Position numbers and translations under genes: made by a program. Below are positions 54,941 to 64,000 of a stretch of DNA of 64,000 nucleotides, in pieces. Each line of letters opens with the position of its first letter. Positions within the stretch are counted from its first letter, which is position 1. A model generated the notes under the pieces. That model was given only the letters and a program-made list of their open reading frames with translations. It searched no databases and was not told where the DNA came from. The stretch covers positions 6,211,501 through 6,275,500 of the forward strand of contig CM034402.1 in assembly GCA_019925095.2 (NCBI GenBank). Direction: 5' to 3'. The stretch is from Dendrolimus kikuchii. Lineage: Eukaryota; Arthropoda; Insecta; Lepidoptera; Lasiocampidae.

Positions 54941-55258
54941 ATATATAAAATGAATCGTAGAAATGTATGTACGCACATAACATGAGAACGACTTTACCGA
55001 TTTTGATTAAACTTTTTGTGTGTGTTTGTGTCGGTCCCCGGATGGTTTAGATATACAACTGGAACCGGTGGGTGACGTTGGGATTGGGTTCTAGGATCCT
55101 CCTAATCTCCTGAGCCAATTTTGATTATTTTGTTTTTGTGTGTTTAAGAGGGTCCCCGGATGGTTTAGATTTACAATTGGAACCGGTAGGTGGCACTAGA
55201 ATCGGGGCCTAGATTTTTATTTTTTCAGAACAGGACAACGTCTGCCGGGACAGCTCGT
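54941..55258 (+). repeat. Helitron-like repeat with internal duplication
   Basis: Contains two copies of a block ggtccccggatggtttagat, aactggaaccggtgggtg / aattggaaccggtaggtggc; ends caacgtctgccgggacag ctcgt, a mutated CTRRT end. Same family at 15007 and 61105. Confidence 0.55.
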
Positions 55259-55555
55259 TTTCTTATATTTTTAAGACAATTCTTTATTAATTCGAGGAAT
55301 TTAATAAATTAAAATGTATTGCTACAATTAGATACTGAAATGTATGCTAAATATGAAAGTTATATATCCTACGCTTACCTGAAATAACAAAAAATATGAC
55401 ATATAAAGTCGATTCCTATTAAAATAATATTATTGAAGTGAAACTTCTACATAAAAAGGGGGGTCTTAGAATTTTTCTATCACGAAAAAGCGGCATAAAT
55501 TTAGAGTGACTATGGATGCGTTCTTTGGTTCCAGATCGAATTTAGTTGTTATGTT
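55259..55555. other. Stretch without gene
   Basis: ttgaagtgaaacttctacat at 55434 is an isolated copy of the foldback MITE terminus. Nothing else. Confidence 0.35.
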
Positions 55556-55907
55556 TGATAAAATAAAATTAGTTTAAATAAAAAATGCATTCATTAAAAT
55601 GTACCTAACCTAACCAAATCATAATTTGCAGTAAACCTGCGAAAAATCGAAATGTGTGCTGGGACACATAGTAGAAGTGAAACTTCAACGGACAAGTGGA
55701 AAAACGAATGGCAACAGATTAGTGGCAAAACGAACCGCAACAAAATTTTAACTAGAAGTTTTACAGGCAGATTGTTAATGTACTTGTCCAATTTGAAAAC
55801 TTGCCCGTAAAACTTCAAGTTACAATTTTGTTGCGATTCGTTTTGCCACTTATCCGTTGCCATTCGTTTTTCCATTTTTCCGCTGAAGTTTCACTTCTAC
55901 TATGTGT
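55556..55907. mobile_element. Foldback MITE with 107-bp arms
   Basis: Arms 55664-55770 and 55801-55907 (acacatagtagaagtgaaac ..; complement in the right arm) are inverted copies, ~90% alike, around a 30-bp loop. Left side extends outward to gataaaataaaatt, shared with the end of the 45.2-kb copy. Confidence 0.8.
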
Positions 55908-56649
55908 TTTCTGTTATTTAACACTGATCACTTTACTTCACTGATCATTCGCAATTTTATCTATGTGTCACTTAAGTCGCGTTCCGTTTGAATTTTCACA
56001 TACTGTTTTATCTAACTTTTATGCATGCGTTAACTGGATGGAAATTTTATATTTAATTTCATTACATGTCTATTGTGTTATCAACAATTTGAGCACCTGA
56101 GCTGGAAGTGGAGGGCCAGAAGACTATGGAATGTGGGGTAAACTTGGGGAGAACTACTAGCAATGGACTGCGATTGGCTGACGACGATTGTTTACTGTTG
56201 CGTCACGTTTCATCCACCTATTTATTGATGTATAATTTAGCACAGTTAAAGACCATGTTCAATACATGAAGGTGAGGCTATGTAAATACAGATATTAGAT
56301 ATCGGTGTTAGAGCTGTCCATAAGATTGGGCATTTTGTCTATATTCTCAAAAATGTCAAATCTTACATAAACGTGTAAATATAATATTGTTACAACTTAG
56401 ATTCCGACAAAAACAAATTCCACTCCTAAGCTGTAAAAACACATTTTATTACCTGTTAGCATTTGAACTAATTGTAATCCTTTTATGATCGTCTTCTTTT
56501 GTTTACTAATTTTTTTGGCATACGTTTCTAGTTATTTTGAAGAACAGTCTATTGTTCTATTGTACTCGTCTACGGCCGCTTGCAGGCTGCATAATTAGCC
56601 AGGTTTTACGGATTATAAATACAACCTAACTCTAGGAAATTATGTTGAC
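55908..56649. other. Stretch with a short RTE-type tail
   Basis: 56148-56195 (agcaatggactgcgattggc tgacgac) is the 3' end of the second RTE family (compare 20400-20440). Nothing else. Confidence 0.45.
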
Positions 56650-56935
56650 GGGCATATTTGCATTTGTGCAGTATAAACGATGGCTTGATTGAGAGCGGAG
56701 GCAGTCAAGATACGACTACGGTACGGGCGTGACGTGTGTACATTCGGGAATCTAATAGTGACAGACTTTGCGCGTTTTATTGAATTACAACCTTCTGCAT
56801 TACGTTTGGATTTGTTGTGTTCGATTATATTTGTACCTGTGTTATACATGTTTGTATAGTTCTAATAAACTCTATAGTAATTCTAACGGCATTTTAATTC
56901 TAGTCCCGCTAAACTCGTAACAATATTTAATAATG
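56650..56935 (+). repeat. LTR remnant
   Basis: Better preserved than 11660 and 39385: tgttgtgttcgattatattt, agttctaataaactctatag, attctaacggcattttaatt, cgctaaactcgtaacaat. Likely the 3' part of an LTR; no coding region beside it. Confidence 0.55.
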
Positions 56936-56999
56936 ATTAGAATATTGGTGTGCATATCACGGAGACGATAAAAGTTTTGTATATATAGTCTAAGTGAAA

Positions 57000-58060
57000 T
57001 TAAGAAAGCATTATACCACAAGAGTACAACAACTCTTCGTTTTATTTTGTACTCTACTCACGGCTATTGAGCCATACTAACCAGTGGTGCGTCTCCCCAT
57101 CCAACAGGGTAACCAACACAGACGCACCACACAACTTATTTCTACCCCCACATTTACAATTTGTACTTAGCATCAGATAGTTGTATAAGCAGTATAAGAC
57201 TTTTTATACGAAATTTCCTTGCAGTCTTAATCTTCTCTCAAAAATATTAAGTTTTATATAACAAAATGTTAAAAAACGAGAGACTCGTTATAGTTCTTAC
57301 AATTCACGAAGGAGAGCTGACTTTATTTGTGGTAAACACGTAACTGTCGGCGTGAGAGTAGAAGCGGGTATGATTGGACGGCAAGCTCGCAACTGATCGC
57401 TCCGTCAGCTACGCACACTATCGCAATATACAATTGTGCATGTATGCGGTCAACCACGAGTAAGGCACGCTCGCCTTCGTGAATTGCAAGTACAATACCT
57501 ATAGAGTCTAGTGTTACGTCACGTACATGGATTTTATTGTATACGTGATAAAATCTGTCAATATAGAAAACATATTCTTTTCGAGATATAGTCTTAAATT
57601 TAACGTTAAATCAATTAGGCAAGCAATTATATAGAGAGTACTATTAATCGTCATATTTTGTACTCCCCTCTCTAGCGGTGGAGCCTAGTTACCGCGGCGA
57701 TTGAGCCATGTTCTCTCGCCAGTGCTGGGCCACCCCATCTAACTGGGTATCATTGCCGCATCTTTTTTTTCGAGGGGAAATTCGACTGAAGACCATCAGC
57801 CGTGCGGTGGGGGAATACTCGAATCCGATGTGTGGGATTCACCAAGTCGGGATAGCACTAGCACCTTTAGCCAGAACTAGAAGTGCTATTGCCACACCAC
57901 ATTCAGGGATAACCCTTCGCCTTTAATGCCAAAGCCACGGCCTAGCCCCTCTGTTGACCCTGGAAGGCGGGGCCCATCGGCCTGATCCACTGCCGGGAAC
58001 ATCTGTTTGTCCCCCGGCATCTTCAGAATCGGCGCGTGACAACTTACTGTAACCCCTTAG
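57000..58060 (+). repeat. Unassigned TE-like block, duplicated motif
   Basis: 57030-57115 and 57640-57750 share ttttgtactc, gattgagccat and ccagtgstgsg..ccccatc..caac(t/a)ggg. The second continues in a G+C-rich tail to 58040 (ggcccatcggcctgatccac, ccccggcatcttcagaatcg). A 72-codon ORF at 57708 has no domain. Confidence 0.45.
57300..57486. mobile_element. Possible MITE, ~18-bp inverted ends
   Basis: caattcacgaaggagagct (57300) against gctcgccttcgtgaattg (57469-57486). About 187 bp, richer in G+C than its flanks. TSD not resolved. Confidence 0.5.
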
Positions 58061-58832
58061 TCATATAGGATATAGTCATAACACAAGCGTAACTTGTTTG
58101 TGGTATATTAGGTTATATGTGTGTTATTTGCGGATAATTAGTACACCTAACAACGTGAAAATTGGCTTCAAAAAATAATATTTTCTTGCATAAAAATACA
58201 AATATATAACGAAACGCCTTCTTCAAAGCCATTGTTAGGGTACAAAGAAATGAATTCATATCCCGATTTTTTCGTTGAAAGTAACACCAAAAGCGAAATT
58301 GCACCTGTACAGCGAACAATGGTGTTTCCTTCGTTTACTTAGGCCACTTTACATCCAGTATTCTTCTACAAGCAACGTACCTAATATACATAAATAGACT
58401 GTATACAATACAGTCGTGGTTACAGTAAAAGCTATGTTTAGTGTACAAAGTAAGAATAAAAATAAGTTTGATTCAAGACTAATTTACATTTAAAAAATGT
58501 GACGAGTAACCTATTACTTCACGTAAAGTGGAAGGTTCCGTAGAAGTGACGAACTCATTTTGTCATTTGTCTACGGAATCCTATCAATCAATCAATTTAT
58601 TGTCTAAAAATTTTACAGAAGTAATGCTTACATAGGTTCCGCTCTAGGACTAGCCTGTATCGCGGGACACCAAGTACGTGGGTGATTGAATTTACAATTT
58701 ATATCTCTAAAATTAATTTTTAAAAGTAGATGTTAACTTGTTTGTGTTTGTGTATGTGTGTGTGTACAAATGATGGATCACAATATTCTGATATATATAT
58801 TAAGGTTAATTTATATGATATTATATAATAAG
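58061..58832. other. Stretch without gene
   Basis: 58530-58570 has a weak hairpin (ggttccgtag/ctacggaatcc) and 58570-58700 may be a dispersed LINE 3' end (gctctaggactagcctgtat). Not firm. Confidence 0.35.
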
Positions 58833-59054
58833 TCCCAAGTGGTAGGGCATTTGCCCGACTGGACGGCTACCACCCCTGGTCTAAAGTATGTCGCCATAAC
58901 AACCTTGAGTTGTGTTCCGGCATTAGTGACCAGGTTCCAGTTAAGAGAGCATCAGCGCATTTGTAGCACCTTTGGTGTTGCAAATGTCCATAGGCGATGG
59001 TAACCGCTTTCCATCAAGTCGGCCGTCTGCCAGTCTTCTGATCTCCTGCAATAA
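58833..59054 (+). repeat. ~300-bp LINE-tailed repeat, 3' part
   Basis: caagtggtagggcatttgcc to gtcttctgatctcctgcaat. Short deletion after ggttccag. Frame ends HQRICSTFGVANVHRRW. Confidence 0.8.
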
Positions 59055-59462
59055 AAAAAAATAAGATTGTGTCCATTTGAAATTCATTGTATTTGATTAC
59101 GATTTCAATACACAACTCTTTATGAGAACCTAGAATATACCAATCTGCTAAATCTTATTTATTTCGAGTACCGCAAAAGATATGTGAACACGCAGTCGAA
59201 TGGACAGGCATAAATAACGAACAATAACTAGAGTTTTCCACGCGCCCACGCCGCGTATCTATATGTATACTTTAATTAGGTGTTTTACCTAAAACTTTAT
59301 TGTTTCTTATTACTAAGTTCACTACAATAATAAAGAAAGTAACTTTATATAGTTTACACAACAGCGCAACAAAACAGAGGCGAGTACCGCAGCCAACTTG
59401 ATTTAAAATAATACAATGAATGAATGTTGTTTATGACAACGTAGGTATTTGTTAGCGAATTG
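59055..59462. other. Stretch without gene
   Basis: Nothing recognised. Confidence 0.35.
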
Positions 59463-59815
59463 AAAAAACGCGATTGCAGCGCCAACTACTTTGCTAATCC
59501 ATTTATTCCATGGAAATGACGTAAATTATCGAGATAAAAAATTCTAAGTGTTAACTCGGGTTATAAGCCAGCCCTATATCAAGTTTCAATCATATACGTT
59601 CAGTAGTTTAAAAAAATGCGATCGCAGCGCCATCTTTTTCACTATATTCGCTTATGCCAAAAAAATGACGTCATTTATCTTATCGACATAAAAAGTATTC
59701 TAAGTTACGCTCTGGGATATAAGCTAGCTCTCTGTCGAGTTTCATTTAAATCCGTTCAGTAGTTTTCACGTGATGTTCAAACATACAGACAGACAAAAAT
59801 TCTAAAACTTGCATT
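59463..59815 (+). repeat. Two tandem copies of a ~150-bp TE 3' unit
   Basis: Unit 1 begins aaaaacgcgattgcagcgcc and unit 2 aaaaatgcgatcgcagcgcc; both contain atgacgt..att..tatcga, ctaagt, ataag and ccgttcagtagtt. The second ends in cagacagacaaaaattct, typical of LINE tails. Confidence 0.65.
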
Positions 59816-59914
59816 TTCGGAATTTCCTGGTCTGAATTAACCCCCCTAATTTCTTTCTCATTTTTAAACGCACTGTACAAACTCGACCCATTTAAAGATT
59901 TTTTATATAGTACA

Positions 59915-60200
59915 GATAGCCATAAACGTCCCACTGCTGGGCTCGGACTTCCTACTATAGGGAAACAGACAGTATACCCACCATGCTTGTCGAAGGCGGC
60001 CTGGCAGGTTTGACACATCGGTTATCTCGATGTGCAGTTTTCAACACGAATTTTTCCTTCCCCGTTGTCAGCACATGTTAATTATTACAATATGCACATT
60101 AGGTCAGAAAACTGCCTCAGTGGTGCACGCGTTCCGGCCAGGATCGAACCCGCGCCGTTTGAGTTTAGGATGCGTGCGCTAACCATTACGCTACCACGAC
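59915..60200 (-). repeat. tRNA-derived SINE, full length
   Basis: cataaacgtcccactgctgg to gaacccgcgccgtttgagtt and ccattacgctaccacgac. B box complement ggatcgaacc. Confidence 0.85.
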
Positions 60201-60957
60201 ATCGAGTTTATAAGGCTTTCATTTTTTTTATAATTACGAAACACTGAAGCATGCGCTTTTTAGTAATTATAAGACGTAATACAACTTATGCAATATTTTT
60301 ACACAGTGCGTAACGCAAATGTTACGGTACGTGTAGCCGCCACGCAGCGTGGTTTATCCACTAATTTCTTTACACTATATTTGTACACACCAAGAGTACG
60401 TGATAAAGGTTTTAGGCCGTGTTTTGATAGCAAATAAGGGCGTTTATAACCGTCCAATAAGTTTCTGTTTTATGTGGTATTTGTTTAGGGCTCTTTAATA
60501 CTTTATTCGACGCACAAAGGAAATAAATACTTAATAAGAGAAGTAAAATATAATTTGTTTGGCACTGGGGCAAAATTGTAGGAATTTTATTTACTTGTAC
60601 CAGAGTTTGACTATTATTCATAAGAATATAATACAACATGGGAAAATTAAAAAAATACAGTTGCATGAATCATACAGATCCATTGTTGCGTTTTTAAATC
60701 TAGTCTGGGTATAATTTATTTGATTGATAATATTTATCAGAGGATTGAACAATCGGACCTAAAACGTACTAAATCAAGGAAATAAGTCTTAGTTAATATA
60801 ATTGCTTCGCCAGTTTTTGTATGTTATACAAATTGTATATTATACAACATATATTTTAACACCAAATTTAGTCGAAATATGTGAATTTTCCAAGTATTTT
60901 TATTTATTCATATTAATATTATAGTTCCAAATAGTTTATAACAATTTATTTTTGTAT
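60201..60957. other. A+T-rich stretch without gene
   Basis: Only accidental ORFs. Confidence 0.35.
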
Positions 60958-61098
60958 TATTTCATTCAAAAACTACTGAACGGATTTTGATGACACATCA
61001 GAATAACAGATAGGCTATATAATTAGTTAACAGTTGTAGCCTTATTACTTATTAATGCTTAGGACAAACGCTGACGAAGTCGCAGGTGGCTGCTAATG
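60958..61098 (+). repeat. Helitron-like 3' part ending CTAAT
   Basis: ttcattcaaaaactactgaa cggattttgatga block then gacgaagtcgcaggtggctg CTAAT. CTRRT end retained. Confidence 0.45.
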
Positions 61099-61104
61099 TA
61101 CATA

Positions 61105-61367
61105 AAAAAAATGAATGGTAGAAATTTATGTACGCTCATAACTTAAGACCGACTTCATACTACTGAATTTATTACTGGAACCGGTAGGTGGCGCTGGGAT
61201 TGGGTTCTAGGATCCTTCTAATCTCCTGAATCTATTTTGATGATTTTATTTTTGTGTGTTTCCGTGGTCTCCGGATGGTTTAGATTCGCAATTGGAACCG
61301 ATAGGGCGCACTACAATAGGGTCAAATCTTTTTTCAGGGTATTACAACGTCTGTCGGAACCGTTAGT
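61105..61367 (+). repeat. Helitron-like repeat (family of 15.0 and 54.9 kb)
   Basis: aaccggtaggtggcgctggg, ggttctaggatccttctaat, caacgtctgtcggaaccgtt agt. Confidence 0.5.
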
Positions 61368-61487
61368 AAAGTAATACAATTCAGAAAATTAACCATAATT
61401 AATTAATAGTAGTGGTATTGTATTCTACTTATAATCCTTAAACTGCTGAAAATATGTTTTAAAGAATGAAACGTCAGAAATTCTAGT

Positions 61488-61738
61488 GGTTGGGTGGCCT
61501 GACATAAGAAGCGACAGAATAACCCACAACCAAATGGTAGAGCATTTGCCCGTCTAGATGGTTACCACTCCTGGTATGCAATATGCTACTGTAACAACCT
61601 AAAGCTGTGTTCCGCCAATTGCGGCCAGGTTTCAAATCTTCCTTCGAGGCCGGCAGCACGTTGTTAGCACCTTTGTTGTTGCAAATGTCCATAGACGTCT
61701 GTAAACATTTTCTATCAGGCTGTTTACTATAGTTATGC
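61488..61738 (+). repeat. ~300-bp LINE-tailed repeat, diverged
   Basis: gggtggcctgacataagaag, caaatggtagagcatttgcc, then ggccggcagcacgttgttag and gttgcaaatgtccatagacg. The aggccggcagcacgtt block is the LINE version rather than the repeat version at this place. Confidence 0.7.
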
Positions 61739-62269
61739 TATAAAAAATCTAGAGGAGAATAAATGAATTTTCAGTATTTTTCCTCCACGATTTCTATTTC
61801 AAAATTCTAGTATTTACTTACTGGCTGAAATCCAGAACAGTAATAACCGCATTACGAATAAGTGTCTCTCAGCGCTTCCAACGATACGTTGTTCAGAAAT
61901 TCAATTTTGGCAGCGGAAAGAACGAATCCTTTTACGGCATTAGTCGTTTACTTTTAGAATATTGTTATGAATGCTAGCGGTCGAATCATAATGACGTAGT
62001 TCTGAAATCAGAAATGTTTATCATGGTTAATTAGTGTAATAAATGACAAATAATTTGAATTAGAACTGCTAAAGAGGTCAATATTAGAAATACTGTAAAG
62101 ATATACGTACATCTTCGTGTAAGTAACTTGCTTAGCTGGAGAATATAGAGATTTTTTTTCTATGTGGATATTATATTTTCATATACTATTAATATTATTG
62201 TCTATTTTGTAATTTATTTTGGGTATTGTGTAGTCTTTGGGTATATCCATCAAACACTTGTGATTCTGT
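61739..62269. other. Stretch without gene
   Basis: Nothing recognised. Confidence 0.35.
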
Positions 62270-62400
62270 CATAAAATCCATAGTCGGGGTGGTTTGGAAG
62301 AGATCGCTCTAAAGCTATAAGGCCGCTTACGATGTTATGTATGTCCCTTTTCTGTTCTAAATTGTTTGTTTCATGTGTATTTTCTTTATTTTCAAAACAT
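62270..62400 (+). repeat. LINE 3' UTR (GATCGCT..GCCGCC type)
   Basis: gggtggtttggaagagatcg ctctaaagctataaggccgc, ttttctgttctaaattgttt. Confidence 0.6.
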
Positions 62401-63271
62401 AAATAGTTTTCTATCTTTTTCTATCTAACTGTATTACTTTTGTTACGAATTAACTTGGTAGTATATAATAATGTGCGTATGTGACTAATGCGACACACAT
62501 CCGACAAGAAATTCCGAGAAAATCTCGGGACTTCTTAAACTCTAACTGTATATGTTTCGTAGATGTATTTCAGCTTTCAATAAGGAAATACAATCATTGT
62601 CAAGTAAAACTTTTCGAGTGTTTCTCAGTGTTTTCTTAGTGTCCTCACATCTATCATTACGATAGCACAGAGTAAAATTCTGAGATAAATTCTATTTCCT
62701 TCGCTAATTATATAAATAATTTGAGATACACCAATGTTCCTCTCCAAATCTCGCGGTTGTTTGCTTAAGAAAACTGTTTGCAATTACTACGTACAAGACA
62801 AGTGGATTGATAAAATTCAAACCCATCAATCACAGTCTAAATACAACCATAAGACCATGTTAATAAAGTTCAAGATTTCACATCAAATTAAAACTCTTAT
62901 AAGATATTTCACTGTTTATAATCAAACTATTCTTTATCTTAACATGTAATTTATAAAGTATATATTTCATTGAAACTTAGTCTAGTGACATAATAATAAC
63001 TAAGGCGCATAAAGTCGGACAAATTTGGCATTTACTGGGTTTATTAGAGTAATAGTAAATCAAGTAAAGATACTGCTATCTATTTTAATACCTATATTAT
63101 AGGTCTGGTATGACGTTTCTGGTTTACATTTAATTTGTTATGCTATTGATTGTAACACTGTATATATTTAACAACAATTAAAATATAGATAAATTAAGTG
63201 ATCCAACTAATAGCAAAAATGTACTTTATTTAATCTATGGAACGTTCATAATATAATTTTATTAAATTTTT
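62401..63271. other. A+T-rich stretch without gene
   Basis: The 71-codon ORF at 62734 is Lys/Asn-rich with no domain. Confidence 0.4.
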
Positions 63272-63545
63272 GGACCACCAGACAGAAAGCGGTATCGCTT
63301 ATGGATATCTGTAACACCAAAGGTGCTACCAATGTGCTGCCGCTCTGTAAAGGGAGACGGGAACCCGGCCACTAATGCAGGAACACAACTCAATGTTGTT
63401 ATGGCACCATACTTTGGACTTGTGGTGGTAGCAATCCAGATGGGCAAATGCTCTACCACCTGGCTGTGGGATGTTTTATGGCCTCTTACGACAGCCCACT
63501 CGGCCGCAGGCAAATGTAAATATTCTTTCTTCATTCCTGCACGGG
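63272..63545 (-). repeat. ~300-bp LINE-tailed repeat, diverged
   Basis: gaccaccagacagaaagcgg to actcggccgcaggcaaatgt and cattcctgcacggg. The family frame is open across this copy (96 codons). Confidence 0.78.
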
Positions 63546-63671
63546 TAAACATTAAAAAAAATTGAAAAAAATCAATTCAGTAGTTCCTATTTAATATAAA
63601 CGAACCATTATATGATTGATCATTATAAGTGAAGAAAGTAGTGATAAAATTGTTAGTTTCAATCAAAAATC

Positions 63672-64000
63672 AAACAAAGGGCTTGTCCACATCACTACGT
63701 CACGACGTCGTCAACGTAGGACGGTGCGGTGTCGCGGCGCGGTGCATTGACGTGACGTGCTAATGGACGCTACGGCAACGTCGCTTTGGAGTCGTCGAAA
63801 ACGATACGTGCTTAATGCGCTCGCTCAGTTCAAAGAGTACATTGTATATACAAGATTGACGTTTCATTGTCCTAGCTATTAGCTGTGCAGAAAAATGACA
63901 GAAATTATTGATTATATCTTAACAATAGCAGGAGCAGTATACGTCCTGTGCGGTCCATATCAATAAAGAGACTACTATTTCAAAGGTTCGTGAGTGAAAA
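63672..64000 (+). mobile_element. Possible left end of a DNA transposon, cut by the window edge
   Basis: Abrupt change to G+C-rich sequence at gggcttgtccacatcactac, a GGGC(T)TGTCC style start seen in some DNA transposons such as PIF/Harbinger. Rich in cgtcg/gcggtgc repeats. The right end is outside the window, so this is not proven. Confidence 0.35.
63895..63966 (+). CDS. Short ORF or broken 5' exon (23 codons)
   Basis: Reads MTEIIDYILTIAGAVYVLCG PYQ then TAA. A hydrophobic start of this kind would fit the N-terminus of a Harbinger-type transposase interrupted by a stop, but 23 codons cannot decide this. It could be noncoding. Confidence 0.2.
   Translation: MTEIIDYILTIAGAVYVLCGPYQ

Noticed and set aside
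60032..60247. 71-codon ORF
   Set aside because: Lies across the antisense of a SINE.

Overview
This window looks like a gene-poor, transposon-rich stretch of an insect genome, most likely a butterfly or moth. That is an inference from repeat content. Recurrent families include tRNA-derived SINEs, an RTE-type LINE with an (ATGTATG)n tail, LINE 3' ends encoding a VANVHRR C-terminus, Helitron-like pieces starting TCTATACTAATATTATAAAG and many A+T-rich MITEs. I know these styles mainly from Lepidoptera. I found no exon of a conserved host gene, no genuine tRNA or rRNA gene, no CRISPR array and nothing bacterial.

Layout: 1-1754 holds little except a perfect hairpin. 1755-9507 is a complete BEL/Pao LTR retrotransposon on the minus strand, with an uninterrupted 1898-codon gag-pol frame between LTRs that differ only by a 12-bp tandem indel; it is the one clearly intact mobile element. 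9.5-26 kb is a mosaic of SINEs, 5'-truncated LINEs, LTR remnants, MITEs and Helitron pieces, including a GC-rich TE segment present in inverted orientation at 16.4 and 19.4 kb. 26-49 kb is mostly A+T-rich unannotated sequence dotted with the same families. 49.6-52.1 kb is a long RTE-type LINE whose reverse-transcriptase core has been deleted. 52-64 kb is again A+T-rich with MITEs, SINEs and LTR or LINE remnants; the window ends in what may be the edge of a DNA transposon.

How the parts interact: there is no host operon or pathway here. The biology is transposon biology. The BEL element encodes its own gag, protease, RT, RNase H and integrase. The RTE family has left at least eight 3' fragments, several with recognisable 10-18 bp target-site duplications, one as short as 53 bp. 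A ~300-bp repeat present about 18 times shares its 3' ~100 bp with a LINE, as expected if it borrows LINE machinery. Several insertions are nested (RTE in MITE, MITE in LINE, LINE in SINE-like repeat), so relative ages can be ordered. I did not find a convincing new biological system; the most interesting items are the LTR stem-loop array, the LINE-tail sharing repeat, the nested insertions with visible empty sites, and a MITE group sharing a palindromic terminus.
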